Positions 37,027-53,740 of a DNA stretch of 64,000 bases are shown here, piece after piece (position 1 is the first letter of the stretch; each line of letters opens with the position of its first letter). Below the pieces are notes generated by a model. It made no database searches. It was not told the origin of the DNA and worked only from the letters and a program-made list of their open reading frames with translations. The stretch lies in contig NW_026516668.1 of NCBI RefSeq assembly GCF_025766255.1, positions 496,001 through 560,000 of the forward strand, given 5' to 3'. Both the position numbers and the translations under genes were made by a program. The stretch comes from Zychaea mexicana. Taxonomy: Eukaryota > Mucoromycota > Mucoromycetes > Mucorales > Lichtheimiaceae.

Positions 37027-38693
37027 CTACTTAAAATTGTTGGCAGGGACCGTCGTGGGCATCATCCAGCTAGCACCGCTGTCATTACCATGAATGCCTG
37101 TGTAGCTATTGCTTTTGCCGTGTGGGGGTGGGGTGGGTGCCATCAAGATAACAGGGACGATAGGATAAGACATCGCTGTATTCGAGAGATGGCGTTGGTG
37201 TGTCGGAACAACATATGGTGATGGTGGAGTTGCAGCATAGGCTGATCTCGTTGATTCCGCACGCAACATTTCAGCACGTCGTCGTGCGTCGGTGCAGGAT
37301 TGATTATATACATAGGCTCCGCTTTTTTGCTGCTGCTGCGGGTGCTGCTGTTGTGTAGCATGATGCGGATAGTGATGGTTATGGTAACCAGCAGGAGGTG
37401 AAGGACGGTTGCTGTTGGAATGACTTGGTGTACTGCTACTGCTCGGTTTTTTCACGTGCCGGTTTTCAGACACTGCTAGTGGGCTACTAGTGCGGCGTAA
37501 TGATGGTGATGGTGGTGGCTGGTTATGCACAGGTGGAGTTGATATTGGTGCTGCTGATGGTGACTTGCTGCTGCTGCTCTTGTTAATGTAGTAATGTTGC
37601 TTATAGTTGGGATGCTGTCTTGCAGGAGCAGACGTCTCATGATCTGGCTTGTGTAACACTTCTTCTACTCGTCTATCGCCAAGCGATGCTGAACGGTGGT
37701 GCTGCAAGGAAGGACGATGCCGGTGCTGGTAGTTACTTTGTATATCACGGTGTTGATCGTAGTATTTATCTCCATCTCTTCCGCTAGTACCACGATTATG
37801 TTGGTGATGAGGAGCAGAGTTATGGCGTCTCTGACGAAATTTTTCTATCAAATTCATATAAAATGACTTAGTATATTGGTAATGTATAATATTGAGGGTT
37901 TGATGAGACTGAAGCAAAAAAGAAACTGGAGGGAAGGAGTAGCTAAATTCTCATACTCTCTTTTATACTATTACCTTCGTGCTTAATGTCGACATCATCA
38001 TTTTCTTCTTCAGCAGCAGCAACAGCAGCAGCTGGATACGCCAACTTGCCGCTACCTGCATTGCTGCTACTTCCGCCACTAGTACCGCTATTACCACTGC
38101 TGCTGCTGTTAGTTTTGCTGTGGCTGTGATGACGAAGGTATGGGGCTGGCATAGGGGTACTTGGCGTAGTAGGCACAGATTCTTCTGCTACATGACGGTT
38201 AACATTAGAGTTCTAGTAGCAATAACTACGACTACTACTACAACAAAGAAAGTAGCCAAGACTTACACGATGTCGATGAACTGGCTGACCTCGAATTACC
38301 GCTACTGCTATTATGCGCTGCGGGTGTAGATGACCGTCGAATTGTTTGTGCTGTTGTTTTTGTTGGTACCGTCACTTTTCTGTTAGTGGGGTGTTGCCAG
38401 TGCTGCTGTGGTAACATTTTGCTACCAAAATGTCGAAGAATATGCTCTCGTTGTTGTAGTTTGTCGCCGCAAACAACACGTTGCAGCATTTCCGGAGCAA
38501 CATGTGATTGATGAAATATAGCGCTTTTCAACCATAAAGGCCGGTCATCAGCATTCCTGTTTCTGTCTGTATTATTACTAGCATCGATCTTGTCGTCATC
38601 GAGCATCCTTATTGCTTTGGCCAATGCGAGACGGGAAAGGCTGACAGTAACGTTGTTCTTGTCGACGTTGGAGTATCCGGCTGTTGACGACAT
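37027..38693 (-). CDS. Low-complexity His/Ser/Pro/Gln-rich protein of unknown function
   Basis: Three exons, 38693-38267, 38187-37975 and 37844-37027, give 485 residues with consistent phases. Only the first 100 residues are of normal complexity (VSLSRLALAKAIRMLDDDK; APEMLQRVVCGDKLQQREHI). The rest is Ser-, His-, Gln- and Pro-rich disordered sequence with CAG/CAT-type codon runs. No domain is recognised. The long disordered tail with RRxS sites suggests a phosphorylated regulator or scaffold, but this is inference. Confidence 0.7.
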
Positions 38694-41688
38694 TGTATAA
38701 TGTGTGATGATGTTTAGATTAAAAGGTAATTAGTACGTATGTAGAAGGAAAAAAGCAAGTAAGAAGAAGAAAAATTAGATGGATTGAAAGTTGTGTGCAT
38801 CCGTTTGCATTTATAAATGAAAAACCGAGAAGAAGGTGGATTGTTGGGGGTTGAATAATAGAGAGGAGGCCAAAAGAAAAAGTTCAATTCGAACAATGGG
38901 GGGGGCGGATAATAGCAATAGAGTATATGGTAATAGTATAACAGATGTAAAAATAATATCACTCACATACATTACAACCGGTCCGATGCAATGATTCGGA
39001 AACTCCTGTGGCGCTCTACATAATGTGGCTCGCCCTCTAACAACAAGCTATAAGGGGCAGTGTTTCAAGAAGAAGAAATAGAGTAAGCGCCACCATTATG
39101 ACTTTAATGTCTGTGAAGAGTATAGCAGGTGGCTCAATCATAGTGTACTATGTAGGCGGGGAGGCGAAGTTTTGTTGTTGGGAAAAATTTTGATATTACT
39201 AGTACTGAACCCTCTTCCGCGCCAATGTGATTGCGTGATAAAAACAGCTGTTTTATTACTACCGTTTGCTCCGGGGAGGAAGATTATATGGAAAGAGAAG
39301 TTAGTCTAACCTGTTAATGATAAGTACAAAGATACTGAACAGCTGTCGATATTTTAGCGATACTAGTGAAGACATACAATGCAGAGCATTTTTGCTCTAT
39401 TAATAAAACAAGCAGCAGCAATGCCCAAAAAAACAAAGAGCTATGGTACCGGGACGATGATGTGCGCTGCATCTTTTTGCGAATAATGGCCACCACTGAC
39501 AACTTGGCGGAACCGTTAAAAGAATAGCGAGTATTTGCATTTTGTTTCTGTATGGAATGCAGTGCTACCGTCGTAAAAGCTTTTCTGCTGTTTTGTTTGT
39601 TATTCCTGCTGTTGTTATGTTTTATATCAAGGAGCACTTGTCGAATATGATCAGACAAACTCGTCAGTCGTCAGATGATACTACACGGTACTACATGCAT
39701 GCATCATGATGCTGCTGCTTTTGCTTCTGATTGACACTCGTATAGAAAAAATAAACAGACACACAAACAAAAGTACGCTACTTTTATTATGGGCCGAAAG
39801 CAAAAGAATCCCGCTATGTCATTTTAAGAAGTGCAGCAGCAGAAGCAAGCGATTATGATCAGCATTTAGACAGGAAAATGATTGATCCCATATTGATCGT
39901 CGTTATAAGCATTAGCAAAATGTCAAGTCATCATACGCGAGATATCATACAGTAGTATCATAGAGGAATATATCGTGGTGGTTGATAAAGGTGAGGGGAA
40001 AGGCAGCAATTGAACTGTTATGTATATGGCGGCAGGCATGGTTTTTCCGCAGCATATCTTTCTCTCTCTACAATTTCCTAATTTTCTATTATTGTATCAT
40101 ATGATCAAGTTACAGGTCAAACAATACATAGCACTTTATCGAATGAAATCTTGATTGATTAGCCTTTTCCGTCGAACCGGGCTTGTTTTTTCTTTTATCG
40201 AATAGCTGCATATCCTTACAGCAGCTGTATATCGTTTTATACATGGAACTAAGTGGCAAATATATACTGTATCCCAATATTTTCTTTGAATTCTATTGTT
40301 GTTGACGACGGCTTGATCCATAAATGTATAAACACACGAAACTTTGACCTAAAATATAATTAGCTATTAGCCGGTAAGCGTACTCAAAATACACGCGTTC
40401 TGTGTTTACATGTAATAGCGAGTAGATCCACTAGATCAATACGTTCACACAAAATGTACATATTATTGCTTTAATATGAGACCACTACTGTGCGCTTTGA
40501 CGCGGTAGACGACAATTATACATAGCACGCAACTGCAGGCATCTAGTCTTTGTTATTCCGTTCTGATTATTGTTTTAGATAAATTAGCCAAATTGCTGGC
40601 ATCATGTTGATAAACAGCAGTAATTGCGATTTTTGGGCAGACTATAATGTATAAATGGTGCTGCAGTGTTTTGCAATTGTGTGACAAACAAACGGAAAAA
40701 TGAAAAAATTGGAGCGAAACCCAATATTAGATATGGTGTGCATTTAGAATCAGGGCCCAGCAGCAGTAAAACAATAGCGCGCAGCGGCACACAGAGGCTG
40801 GTTAAAAAGCCCTAAAGGGCCATCATTACGGGAATCAGTGAGCAGATGAAGGCTATCTTAATTCTGAATCTTGAGACCCTTGACTATGTCTATCGAAAAA
40901 CAATGGTTTGGCGAAATGGACGATGATGCAGAAGACTATTATAAGCTACGGATCTGATAAAAATAAAACGAGGCTATTATTATTAGTAACATATCAAAGA
41001 AGAGCCCGTTGCTCGAGTAACATAGTAGTAGCTTGAAAAGAGAACTGTTCGTTTTGAGTGGAAACGGAGGAATGTTTGGAACGCAACATGCGTTTGGGAA
41101 GGCACATGGCTCTAAATGCTCTAATTTATCATAACATATGATACATGGTTGATTTGGCGTCATGCATATTGCAACGTAGCACTTTCAGCCACCATAATTG
41201 GGGAATCTTTGAGGAGACGGGGGACATTACTTCGGTCATGATGACATTTTTGTTTTCGACGACACTAGTCCATGTCGAAAGAAGAAGTGGTGGATGCTCT
41301 CAATGTTCAATTGCCATTGGATATTTTCGGTGAACAAGCCCAGAAAAGGTTAAAATAAACAAGCATTTTCAAACATGCTCTTTTTTATAGCATGTGGAAA
41401 ACAATTGCCATATTGCATAACAGGCCGCGCGACGTGTTAGCATGTGCACTCTTTTTTCCTACATGGGTATGGCGGCTCATGACATTATGCAACTCAAAGC
41501 CAGCGCTCCATCAACCCCCGAGATCTACTTAACTCCGCGGGTAAAACTGCAAAGCCCAATATTTCCAGAACAAGAAGACATCCAGCAAAACATCAGTTTT
41601 AGATATTATTCAGTAAAAGTACTTTTATATTATTAATTTAATTAACAAATTATATATACAAAAAGATAAGCATCAGTATGTAGAGGCT
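38694..41688. other. 3-kb gene-poor stretch
   Basis: No supported gene. Several pentamer-rich AT tracts and a mini-frame at 40887 (MSIEKQWFGEMDDDAEDYYK) are the only points of note. The last 50 bp is the 3' UTR of the GPI-type protein gene. Confidence 0.45.
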
Positions 41689-42251
41689 CTAAGCGAGCAA
41701 CACGGCAAAGCTGGCGGCGAAAAGGGCCACCAGCGCTGACGCTTGAACAAGCAAAGACTGAGGCCAGTCAACTGTCAAGGAAGCGGCAGCTGAGGTGTTA
41801 GTGGAAGTGGCTTCAGAGCCGGTACCGCTTTGGGTCATCGAGGAAACCAAGGACGAGAGGGACGACATCATTGGTCTGCTGCTGCTGCTAACCATGCTTG
41901 ACGACATGCTGGACAAGCTTGTTGCTGAGGAGGACATCATTGGGCTGCTGGTGGTGGCACTGCCTACCATGGGCGAGCTAGTAGAGCCGAAGATGCCACC
42001 GCCGGAGTCAGATTCGGACGGTTGAAGGAAAGGATCAGCTAATATGCGCATACAAATATGCGTTTAGTAAAGTTCGCTATTTTGGTCCAGACTTCGAGCT
42101 GTAGCACGCGGGTCATCTTACTTTCTGAAGCACCACCACCACCATTATTACCGCCGCCGTTAGCGGGTTCGGTTCCTTGGCCACCCTGTTGGGCAGCAAC
42201 AAACACGGCAGAGATGAGAAGAGTGGCAAGCAAAGTCTTGACAGTGTACAT
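41689..42251 (-). CDS. Small GPI-anchored Ser/Met-rich cell-surface protein
   Basis: Two exons, 42251-42122 and 42038-41689, give 159 residues. There is a signal peptide at about 1-20 (TLLATLLISAVFVAAQ), a Gly/Asn linker, then a Ser/Met-rich stalk (SSPMMSSSATSLSSMSSS). The C-terminus is hydrophobic (QASALVALFAASFAVLLA) after small residues, the classic GPI-addition pattern. It is likely wall or plasma-membrane attached. It lies 121 bp downstream of the subtilase, on the same strand. Confidence 0.85.
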
Positions 42252-42372
42252 GATGATGTATTAATGAAAGAGAAGAGGACTTGACAGTTTACGAAAAGCA
42301 AACGCTGAGTGTTTTTAAAGGAAACGGCGAAAAGATGAAACCCATGCAAGTTATTATTCTGTATTATCCAAG

Positions 42373-44401
42373 CTATAGAGGGATGATGACGATGAAAGAG
42401 ACTAGGAGTAGCGGGAGCAATGTGAGAGGCTGTGATGCATGACGACTGGTAAGGGTAGTGCTCGCTTTGGATGCAGTTCGGAAAATAAAGGTGGCAGTAC
42501 CATCCACAGGGTGATTGTACAGCAGATTGGCCAAAGTGGATCCATTGTAGCCTTTGACGCGATAGCCATCATTGATTGAATTGTCGGCCACAGTCTTGTT
42601 GCCGTTGCCCATCACATCGATTTCAAAGTCGTTTCTGATCTGGCTCGAGACGTGTTTCACATGTTGCTGCAATTTGCTCGGCGTATAATCGCTCTGCGAC
42701 AGAAACAACGCCATCACCCCGGTTACATCTGATTATAATTTAAAACTGTGTTAGCCAAGGGAGGAATGTGTAATTATCAGACCGAGGGAAGAAGAATTCG
42801 AAGAATTCGAAGAAAACTCACGAGGAGCAGCCATGGAAGTGCCTGTCCGGGTGTGCTCGTCCTCATCATTCCATATGGATACAATATCTGTTCCAGGAGC
42901 AAATCTAAGCGAATAAATTAAAATTAAATTGTCGTGTGCGATGTGATATCGTGTAAAATGCCAGCATACATGTCAACGCATTTGCCAAAGTTGGAATACG
43001 ACGCAATGGAATCATCCGGATCTGTAGCACCCACAGTGATAGCACCGGGTGTAGAGCCTGGTGAATATTTGCACGCATCTTCACCATAATTGCCCGCTAA
43101 ATAAATTGAGCGAGGTCGTTCGTTCGTAACAACATGACGGGGCGAGGCGTGCAAGGTTTTAGAAAACAAGACATGGACTGAGATTATTTCATGCTCAGAA
43201 ATTAATTTCATGATATTTACCAGCGATCGTAACGTGGATTCCTAACGAGATGGCAGTTTCAATGGCATCATTTGCTGCTTGATTGTAAAAGGCGCCTAAC
43301 GATAAGCTAGTACAGATTGAAGAACAGCATTGTTGTAAATAGTGTGTCACATCATCACGCATATCAACAGGTGCGTCAATGTTGTTGTCGCTCCGACAAA
43401 CACCATCGAGACACAAAAAGACAGGATTAGTCCATACTTGACAATTGACTTTGAATTGTTGTGAGCCGTGTGCTGTTCCACGACATAGGCCAGTCCTTTC
43501 AGCAAGTCAGACAGCATACCGTTGCCTTCACTGTCGAGCGTCTTGACTGAAATGACATTGGCTTGTTTGGCAACGCCGTATTCTGTTCCACAGCATACGC
43601 CTGCGACAAAGGTACCATGTCCATTCGGATCTCCGCTACTGTCGTCGTCTACAAATGAAGGCCCATATGTGAGCCGATTTTCCAAGTCTTCATGATCGCT
43701 GACGCCGGTGTCAAGGATGTAGATAACGACGCCACGACCCTGGGATGTAGGGAACCTGAATTGGTCATTTGTGCCTTTTCGCTGGTCGATCCGATCCAGT
43801 CCCTGGCGGAGAGACAGAGAGGGAGATAGAAAGAGGGTTTAGCGGGATTGTCAACGCGTGAATACTTTTTTCCCTTCTCTTGCAGAAAGAAGAAATACAC
43901 TAGAAGCAAGCTTACCCAGCTGGGTGGATTCGACTGTATGAGCTCTTGCAACGACATGGGAACGTCTTTGACATAGTAACTCACTGCGTCATCGTCTCGT
44001 AAGGCGTCCTCTTGCACTGGGCTCGAGTACCATTGGAATCCGCCAATGGTGGACGGCGCAATGGTTGCTGACGAGACAAGAGACGAGGTCAAGTTCGTTG
44101 TTAGTGGTGAATGGAACTTTTGAATGCGTTGGATGTGGTTAGTGATATTGATTTGTGGAAGATCCGGTTTGAGCACGACTATGTAACGGTCATCGTTACT
44201 GCTGTCGGATGAAGAAAGGGAGGCGACTGTTGCTGATGATGATGATGATGATGATGATGATGACTGCTGTTGCTGTGGTAATGCATGGATGGATGATGGT
44301 GATATTATTGATAATAGTACAGAAAGCAGTAATGGGAGCAGTAACACATATTTTGCTACTACTGCATCGAATGGTAAAGGAATGGAAGGGGCGGTGTGCA
44401 T
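42373..44401 (-). CDS. Subtilisin-like serine protease (S8, proteinase K type) with C-terminal membrane/GPI tail
   Basis: Six exons, 44401-43916, 43802-43438, 43306-43221, 43096-42970, 42904-42822 and 42728-42373, give 500 residues in phase. An N-terminal hydrophobic signal/anchor (about 16-42) is followed by a poly-Ser tract and an I9-type propeptide (RYIVVLKPD). The protease domain starts about 163 with catalytic Asp193 (YILDTGV), His224 (NGHGTFVAG) and Ser378 (GTSMAAP). The oxyanion-region Asn is missing from the expected place: the AGN motif reads IAGNYGEDA and retains Asn at the intron junction. The end is hydrophobic (TLLPLLLVSFIVIIPL) with no charged tail, which suggests GPI anchoring, unlike the usual secreted proteinase K form. 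Confidence 0.92.
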
Positions 44402-44787
44402 CTAGTACACCTGTGAAGCTCAGCTTTTTTGTTTTCGTAAAGAAGAAGATGAGAAAAGAAGCGGTCAAGAAAAAAAACACACTTTTGAGGAAATATTGTT
44501 TGGTTTTCGAAATCGATGATGTGGTACAAATTCTGTAAATTGACTTGGTGTAACCATGCCCGTTGAACAGATGTTCGAGCCCATTCTTTTTTTATGTTTC
44601 TTTTCTGTTTACGGCGTAGAAGAAAGAGAGGTATTGTTGACAAAGAGAAAGAGTGGACAAAAGGTGTCCGTCTGCGTGTGGCGTGTGTGTGCGTGCGTGT
44701 GTGTGTGTGTGTGTGGTGCCTTTGTTGGCTTGGCTTGGCTTGGCTTGGTGGTGTGGATCGTAAAAATAGAGTGAACATAACGCGAGC
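44402..44787. repeat. Subtilase upstream region with simple repeats
   Basis: Contains a GT microsatellite (about 44689-44715) immediately followed by four TTGGC repeats (about 44726-44748). No gene. Confidence 0.6.
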
Positions 44788-48731
<3,944 letters not shown>

Positions 48732-49227
48732 GGTATACTAATGCTGTGCTGTGTATTTGTCGGTTGCGGTTATAGTTTGTTGTCTTTCTCACTCTCTCGA
48801 TATGTATGTTTTCGATATGTTTTGAGAGTGTGCGTAACGTTTCCGTGTTGTTCGTGAAGAAGAAGGAAAATGATGGAGGGGAAATCTTTTTTGTGATTGC
48901 TTCACCAACAACAATAAAAAAGAAGAAGAGGAGAAAGAAGAAAGGCTACGAAAAAAAAAAGTGGATTATGCGCCTTTCGTGAAATACACGTCATCGGGAC
49001 CACCCGTATTCCGACTGATATCAATGCTGGCAGGAGCTCAAAGAACCACTCATGCTCTTTCTTTCCGAGCTGTTGTTATGGTAATGGTTTCTACGGATAT
49101 CGTAATACTATTGTTCTTGTTCATATTTCCATGCAATTACAACTACTACTAGCTACTGCTGGAAATAAAATCAAGCAGCTGCTGCGGTATCAAGCCATGC
49201 TACAGCATAAGTTATCACATTTATTTA
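48732..49227. other. Cullin promoter and zinc-finger gene 3' region
   Basis: Contains a CT/GA-rich tract just upstream of the cullin start and a purine-rich A/G stretch at 48858-48960. No gene. A 63-codon frame at 48961 has no features. Confidence 0.5.
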
Positions 49228-51797
49228 TTAACACCAAGAATCCATAGCTATTGCCATGGATGGATCAGAGGGTGCCCCGCAGCGTGCGCAATGTGTTCTT
49301 TTCGCAAAATCTACATAAAAATAAAGATGATCTATTAGCATGGTTATTTAATGTCTAGAAAGAATATAACTTACTGTGGAAACCACATCCTTCGCTTTGA
49401 CAGATCCAGTCGCCAGCTAACATGTCAACAGCATATGCACAATAAGTAAAAGAAATTTCATACAAAAACATATTGGGAAAAAGAGAAGACAACCCTTACG
49501 TTTTACAGAAGTAGAGATACCAGTTGGCATGGCACTTGGAGACATGCTTGTCCTTCCAGCACTGCAAAAAAGACATTGTTGTCTGCTGGCAAAATTGTGC
49601 GTACTACACGCAGTGCTGTTAAAGAGAGCCAAAAGGTGTTAGATCTCTTCTGCATTACATGTCACACTATACACTCCACATAGCATGATAAAATTCTTAC
49701 CAGATCCAATCACCAGCTCGGTACTGGGCCGAAGGATATGGTGAAGGTGTGCCAGTAGCACCACCTACAGCCGTGGCGCCCGTTGGATCGGTATAATTGT
49801 AAGACTGTTGTGGGTAAGAGGGAGTATGCGGATTCGGTGTATGACAGCGATAGCATGCTGTTCGTGACGCAAAGTTTTGGAAGCAACATTCTGAATTTGG
49901 GCAGAACCAGTCGCCCGGTCGGACAGAATGTCGAGATGGGACAATGGGAGTAGGATGTGTGACAGGTGCAATAGGAGTGTTGCCAGGAACAACCCCAGCA
50001 GTACCAGCGGCTGGACCTGTTGGTGTAGTTGGTGTCGATGTGCTATCATTTGTTTTGTCATTTGCTGCCCCTGACGATGCTGCTGCTGTTGCTGTTGGAC
50101 GATCCGTGCCACATTTCCAGCACTGATACCGTGATGAATAATTGTGAAATTGGCATGTGGTATTTGGACATAGCCAGTCGCCTGGTGTAAAGTTGGATGC
50201 TTTTCCTCCTGGAGTAGCTGTTGTCTTTGTTGATGATGATCCGCCATTATTATTGGTACTGTTGTTATGAGGACTTTCAGCGTTGCATTTGAAACAGTTA
50301 CGTCTGGATGCAAAGTTGTGAAACGAGCAGTTTGGACACATCCAATCACCAGGACGAAGCCGTCGATTGTTGGCTTGCACAGGAAATGGTGTCAATAGAC
50401 CTGCCGCTTGTTCAATGACACATTCGTTACTAGGCGCCACTTCAATGGGCCGGTCGCCAAGACATCGGCCGTTCAGCCTCAAAGCACGCAATGCCTCATC
50501 ATGGGATTGAAACAGAACAAACCCAGACAAGCTCGGCTTGGAGTGTTCTGTTGTCTGAATCATCCACGTCGTTGCCGGTCTGAGTCCGTTCGATGAGAAC
50601 CATGCTTCCAATTCACCTTGCGTCAATTCATAGGGTAAACCAGCCAACCGCACAACCTTGGATTCTTCGTTCTTGAACCGTTGTAGATCAGCACCGAAAT
50701 GGATTGGTTTTGTAAACACGTCTGGATGGCGAAAACTGGTCAGATGACGGACAACTTTGGCAACCGTCAATGCGGAATCGAGTCCAACGTCAGCAGCAGA
50801 TCCTCGTTCAATGTGAAATGCTTCGCATAGGTCTGTCAAAGAGGTCGTGCGTAGACTGATTTCTGGATGATGTTGCATTTGCCATCGCTGGACTTCTTGC
50901 TTGAGATCAAACATTTGATACATGGATAGGTATTCTGGTAATTCCAAGTTTTTGTCCATAGCCTCGCGGGCCATTTGTATCCGTAAAATCCAACCACCAT
51001 GCGTCACAAAACAAAACGTCATGTCGCGCGATAAAATTTCCTCTTGGACGTATTGATCGAATTTGCGTATGGCGTCTTTAAACGTTCCTGCTGAACTTAG
51101 CTGGTCCCATGTAATGTTGGTAATTGCTGTGCAAAAATTCGTCAAGGGTGTGCGTTCAGGTCGTACGGCGATCTTTTCTTCGTGAACAACCTGCATGGTG
51201 CTTGTATCGAGGACAACAAACGACAAGTCTAACACGTTCATTAAAAATGAGTAAATCATTCCTTTCTAGTATCACGTATTGTTCTCTTTCCCACTTTCTG
51301 TTTTAGCGTAGATATTACCAATGATTTCTGAATTTTCCTAACGAACAGAACGTAACCCTGTTTAGTTTCTGTCCTTTTATTGAATATTTCGTGAATGCGG
51401 TTTTCTTTTTACCTTGGTCACTTGAATGGCAGCAGGATTGGTTAAATTCTCGTCGCATGTAGCTTCCACATGGAAAACAATGAGTCGGTCAAATGGTACC
51501 ACCGATGCCGGTTGCTGTTGTTGATGATTCTCGTCTGCAGTCGTCGTTGTTTTTAGTCTACCCGATTCGTCCTACATGGTGTATAGATTCGCGATCAGTA
51601 CTGAATGCTACACAACGATCATTGACAGCTTTTTCCTTTCCACATACTCCAAACTCACACATATAGACACAAATACAAACCTTAGCATCGTTGGTATAGC
51701 CGTTTTGTTCAAATTTAAAGTGTTGTTGTCGTCGCTCGTCTTCATGAGCGTCGATGCCAAGCTCGTCGGCTTTTCGCTTTTTTGTTGTAATATCCAT
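49228..51797 (-). CDS. RNA-binding protein: degenerate 3'-5' exonuclease domain, RRM, five RanBP2 zinc fingers
   Basis: Seven exons, 51797-51681, 51571-51413, 51337-51319 (a 19-nt microexon), 51228-49701, 49615-49500, 49416-49375 and 49310-49228, give 687 residues in phase. An ERI1-like RNase_T domain spans about 68-270 (IVFHVEATCDEN, FCFVTHGGWILR, GLDSALTVAKVV). An RRM is at about 288-365 (VVRLAGLPYELTQGELEAWF). Five W-x-C-x(2-4)-C...C-x2-C fingers start near 391, 446, 536, 603 and 645 (GDWMCPNC; NCFKC). Most DEDDh residues are replaced. Such fungal proteins bind single-stranded RNA; this one is probably not a nuclease. The last two fingers are split across small exons. Confidence 0.9.
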
Positions 51798-52351
51798 CAA
51801 GTGCCCAAACTTTCTGTGGAACCTTAAATCAAGGATTGTCCTATAAGGAGAAAATTAGAATCCCGGAACGCAACTCTATGATGTCAATTGTTTTGGAGGT
51901 GTTGCAAGTTATAAATATCTGCCATAGCCTCTCATTGTCAGCCGCAGCATCTTTTAGAGAAAACAAGTGTTGATCTTGAAATCATCACGGGAGCAAGTCA
52001 CTAGTATTTGCCACTAGCCTGGGCCTCATTAGCGTCATCTTCGCTCCGTGCTGCGCATTCCTCTTTACAAAATTATGCATTGTGAGCTCTGCCCATATCT
52101 TCGACTCGGAACATCAGCAGCCCTTACATTTGCAAACGCCGGCATGATATTCCATTATCTTTTAAGGGTATAGCTCTGTACATGTTGGGGATGTGCAAAA
52201 ACTAGTCAACCAGGAGGACGAAGGTGTCTCAATACACATGCACGGGTTGGGGTTCCGAAGATTTAAAATAAAAGTGCTCCTTGACATTTTGGTCATTCGC
52301 TGCTTCTTTCTTTCTTTCTTTTCGTTTATCTTTTTCTTTATTATAGCCACC
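51798..52351. other. Divergent promoter region
   Basis: Lies between the zinc-finger protein gene (minus) and the C6-motif gene (plus). A pyrimidine-rich tract (TTTCTTTCTTTC type, about 52304-52340) directly precedes the plus-strand ATG. No gene. Confidence 0.5.
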
Positions 52352-53447
52352 ATGGCCAAACTTGCAATTTTTCCAGAGGATCGGTATACGCTTCCTTCGT
52401 TCTCCAAAATCATTGCTACCAACAATGTACAACAGCAGCTACGGTCAAATCGACAGGCTCGAAACAAGAGCGACGGCAACAGAGCACTTCCTCGCCTTCG
52501 TCACTCGCTCATGACAGCTGCGGAAAGGAGTATCCAGTCATCTTTGATGACTGCCGAGTCACAACAGCAACAGCAACAACCCATTATAAAACCTGAAAAC
52601 CTCCCGCTTGTGTCAATCTGTAAAGGTCGCGGCCGTCGTCCCACTGAGGTCGAAGTGATATACAATAGTATGCATAAAACATTCATCCTTCAATATTATA
52701 TATATAGCCAGTTATCTTTGCACCCATTACAATTGAGTGAAGCAGTAGCAATTTCAATTGTTTTCACCTCTAAACATGTGATAGATGTACAACCCACCAA
52801 CGTTTGCCAAGGATGTATTGATGGGAACAGATTCTGCTACTTTGAAGCACGTGGACCCAAGGCACGGCTGCGACGATGCACTGCATGTGTCGAAAAGCAT
52901 CTTCCCTGTGTGATGAAGACCAGCAGAAAGAAAACGTCGAGCGTTATTATGCCAGATCCACAAGGCGACTTGATTGTGCCATTGGCATTCAAGAATTATT
53001 TCCTCCAGGTAATAATCAATAAATATAGTAATTTATTTTCCAGTATATACGACCACGATGCCGACGCATGACTTGAGAAAATTAATCGAATCCATTACAC
53101 ATAGTATCGCCGAGCACAATACGTTGTAAAGCACCCGAACCGATTCCCTGTAGGCTCGGATGGACTTGACAAAGTCAAAGAGGCAGGAGATATTGTGCGA
53201 CGTTTCCGCCCTGTCAGTCTTTTGGTAAGATTTTAAGTTCTTTCTCTTTCTCCTCTCTTCATTATGTTATATGATGTACTAGGCTGATGATGAAATTACT
53301 ACCATGCCCTCGTTGCTGCGTATAGACTTTGAAGCGGTATTCATGCAGCACCAGTCGTCATTGTTCTGCCACCACCACCACTGCTGCTGCATCTCCTGCA
53401 TTAAAGATACCGGCAAATTCTTCCAAAGTTCAAAGCAATACTATTAG
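52352..53447 (+). CDS. Protein with paired C-x2-C-x6-C motif (Zn2Cys6-like)
   Basis: Four exons, 52352..52667, 52785..53008, 53105..53224 and 53283..53447, give 274 residues in phase. The start at 52352 has a good context (CCACCATGG), although the frame is open further upstream. Cysteines at 113, 116, 123, then 137, 140, 147 form CQGCIDGNRFC and CTACVEKHLPC, spaced by 13 residues. This is the six-Cys spacing of fungal binuclear zinc clusters, but without the usual basic residues after the second Cys. GRGRRPTE upstream looks like an AT-hook. It may be a transcription regulator; the C-terminus (His/Cys cluster HHHHCCC) is unusual and the last exon is less certain. Confidence 0.6.
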
Positions 53448-53583
53448 CAACAATGGTACAGCTACACCACCTCATTCAATTCAATGACATACCAATCATC
53501 ATGATCAAAAAATTTCAAAAAAAAGCCCAAAAAAAAAAAATTCGTGTGTTATTTCCCTTACAAAAAAAATCCTATACAACGTA

Positions 53584-53740
53584 CTAGCGGTCCTTCCTCG
53601 CTTCGCTCGGATGAATGAGCCCCTCCGCTTCGCTCCGTGTCATTCAACGGAAACGCGTCGCAAGGTGGTTCCCCCCTTGACCCCCAAGTGGGGGGCAAGC
53701 CCCCCAAACCCGCCCTGTCGAGCGAGGTTGGATCAATGTT
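53584..53740. other. GC-rich palindromic island
   Basis: An abrupt GC-rich patch in AT-rich surroundings. It holds two near-copies of CTTCGCTC and a C-run/G-run hairpin (CCCCCAAGTGGGGGG then GCAAGCCCCCC, about 53681-53705). On the minus strand it ends ...CCGCTAGT. It lies downstream of the minus-strand helicase relic, so it may be the 3' end of a Helitron-like element. Confidence 0.35.

Noticed and set aside
44209..44538. Met-rich plus-strand frame
   Set aside because: Antisense of the subtilase poly-Ser tract (ATG repeats opposite CAT).
49765..50349. Minus-strand 194-codon His/Gln-rich frame
   Set aside because: Alternate frame of the RRM/zinc-finger gene, which has clear domains in the other frame.
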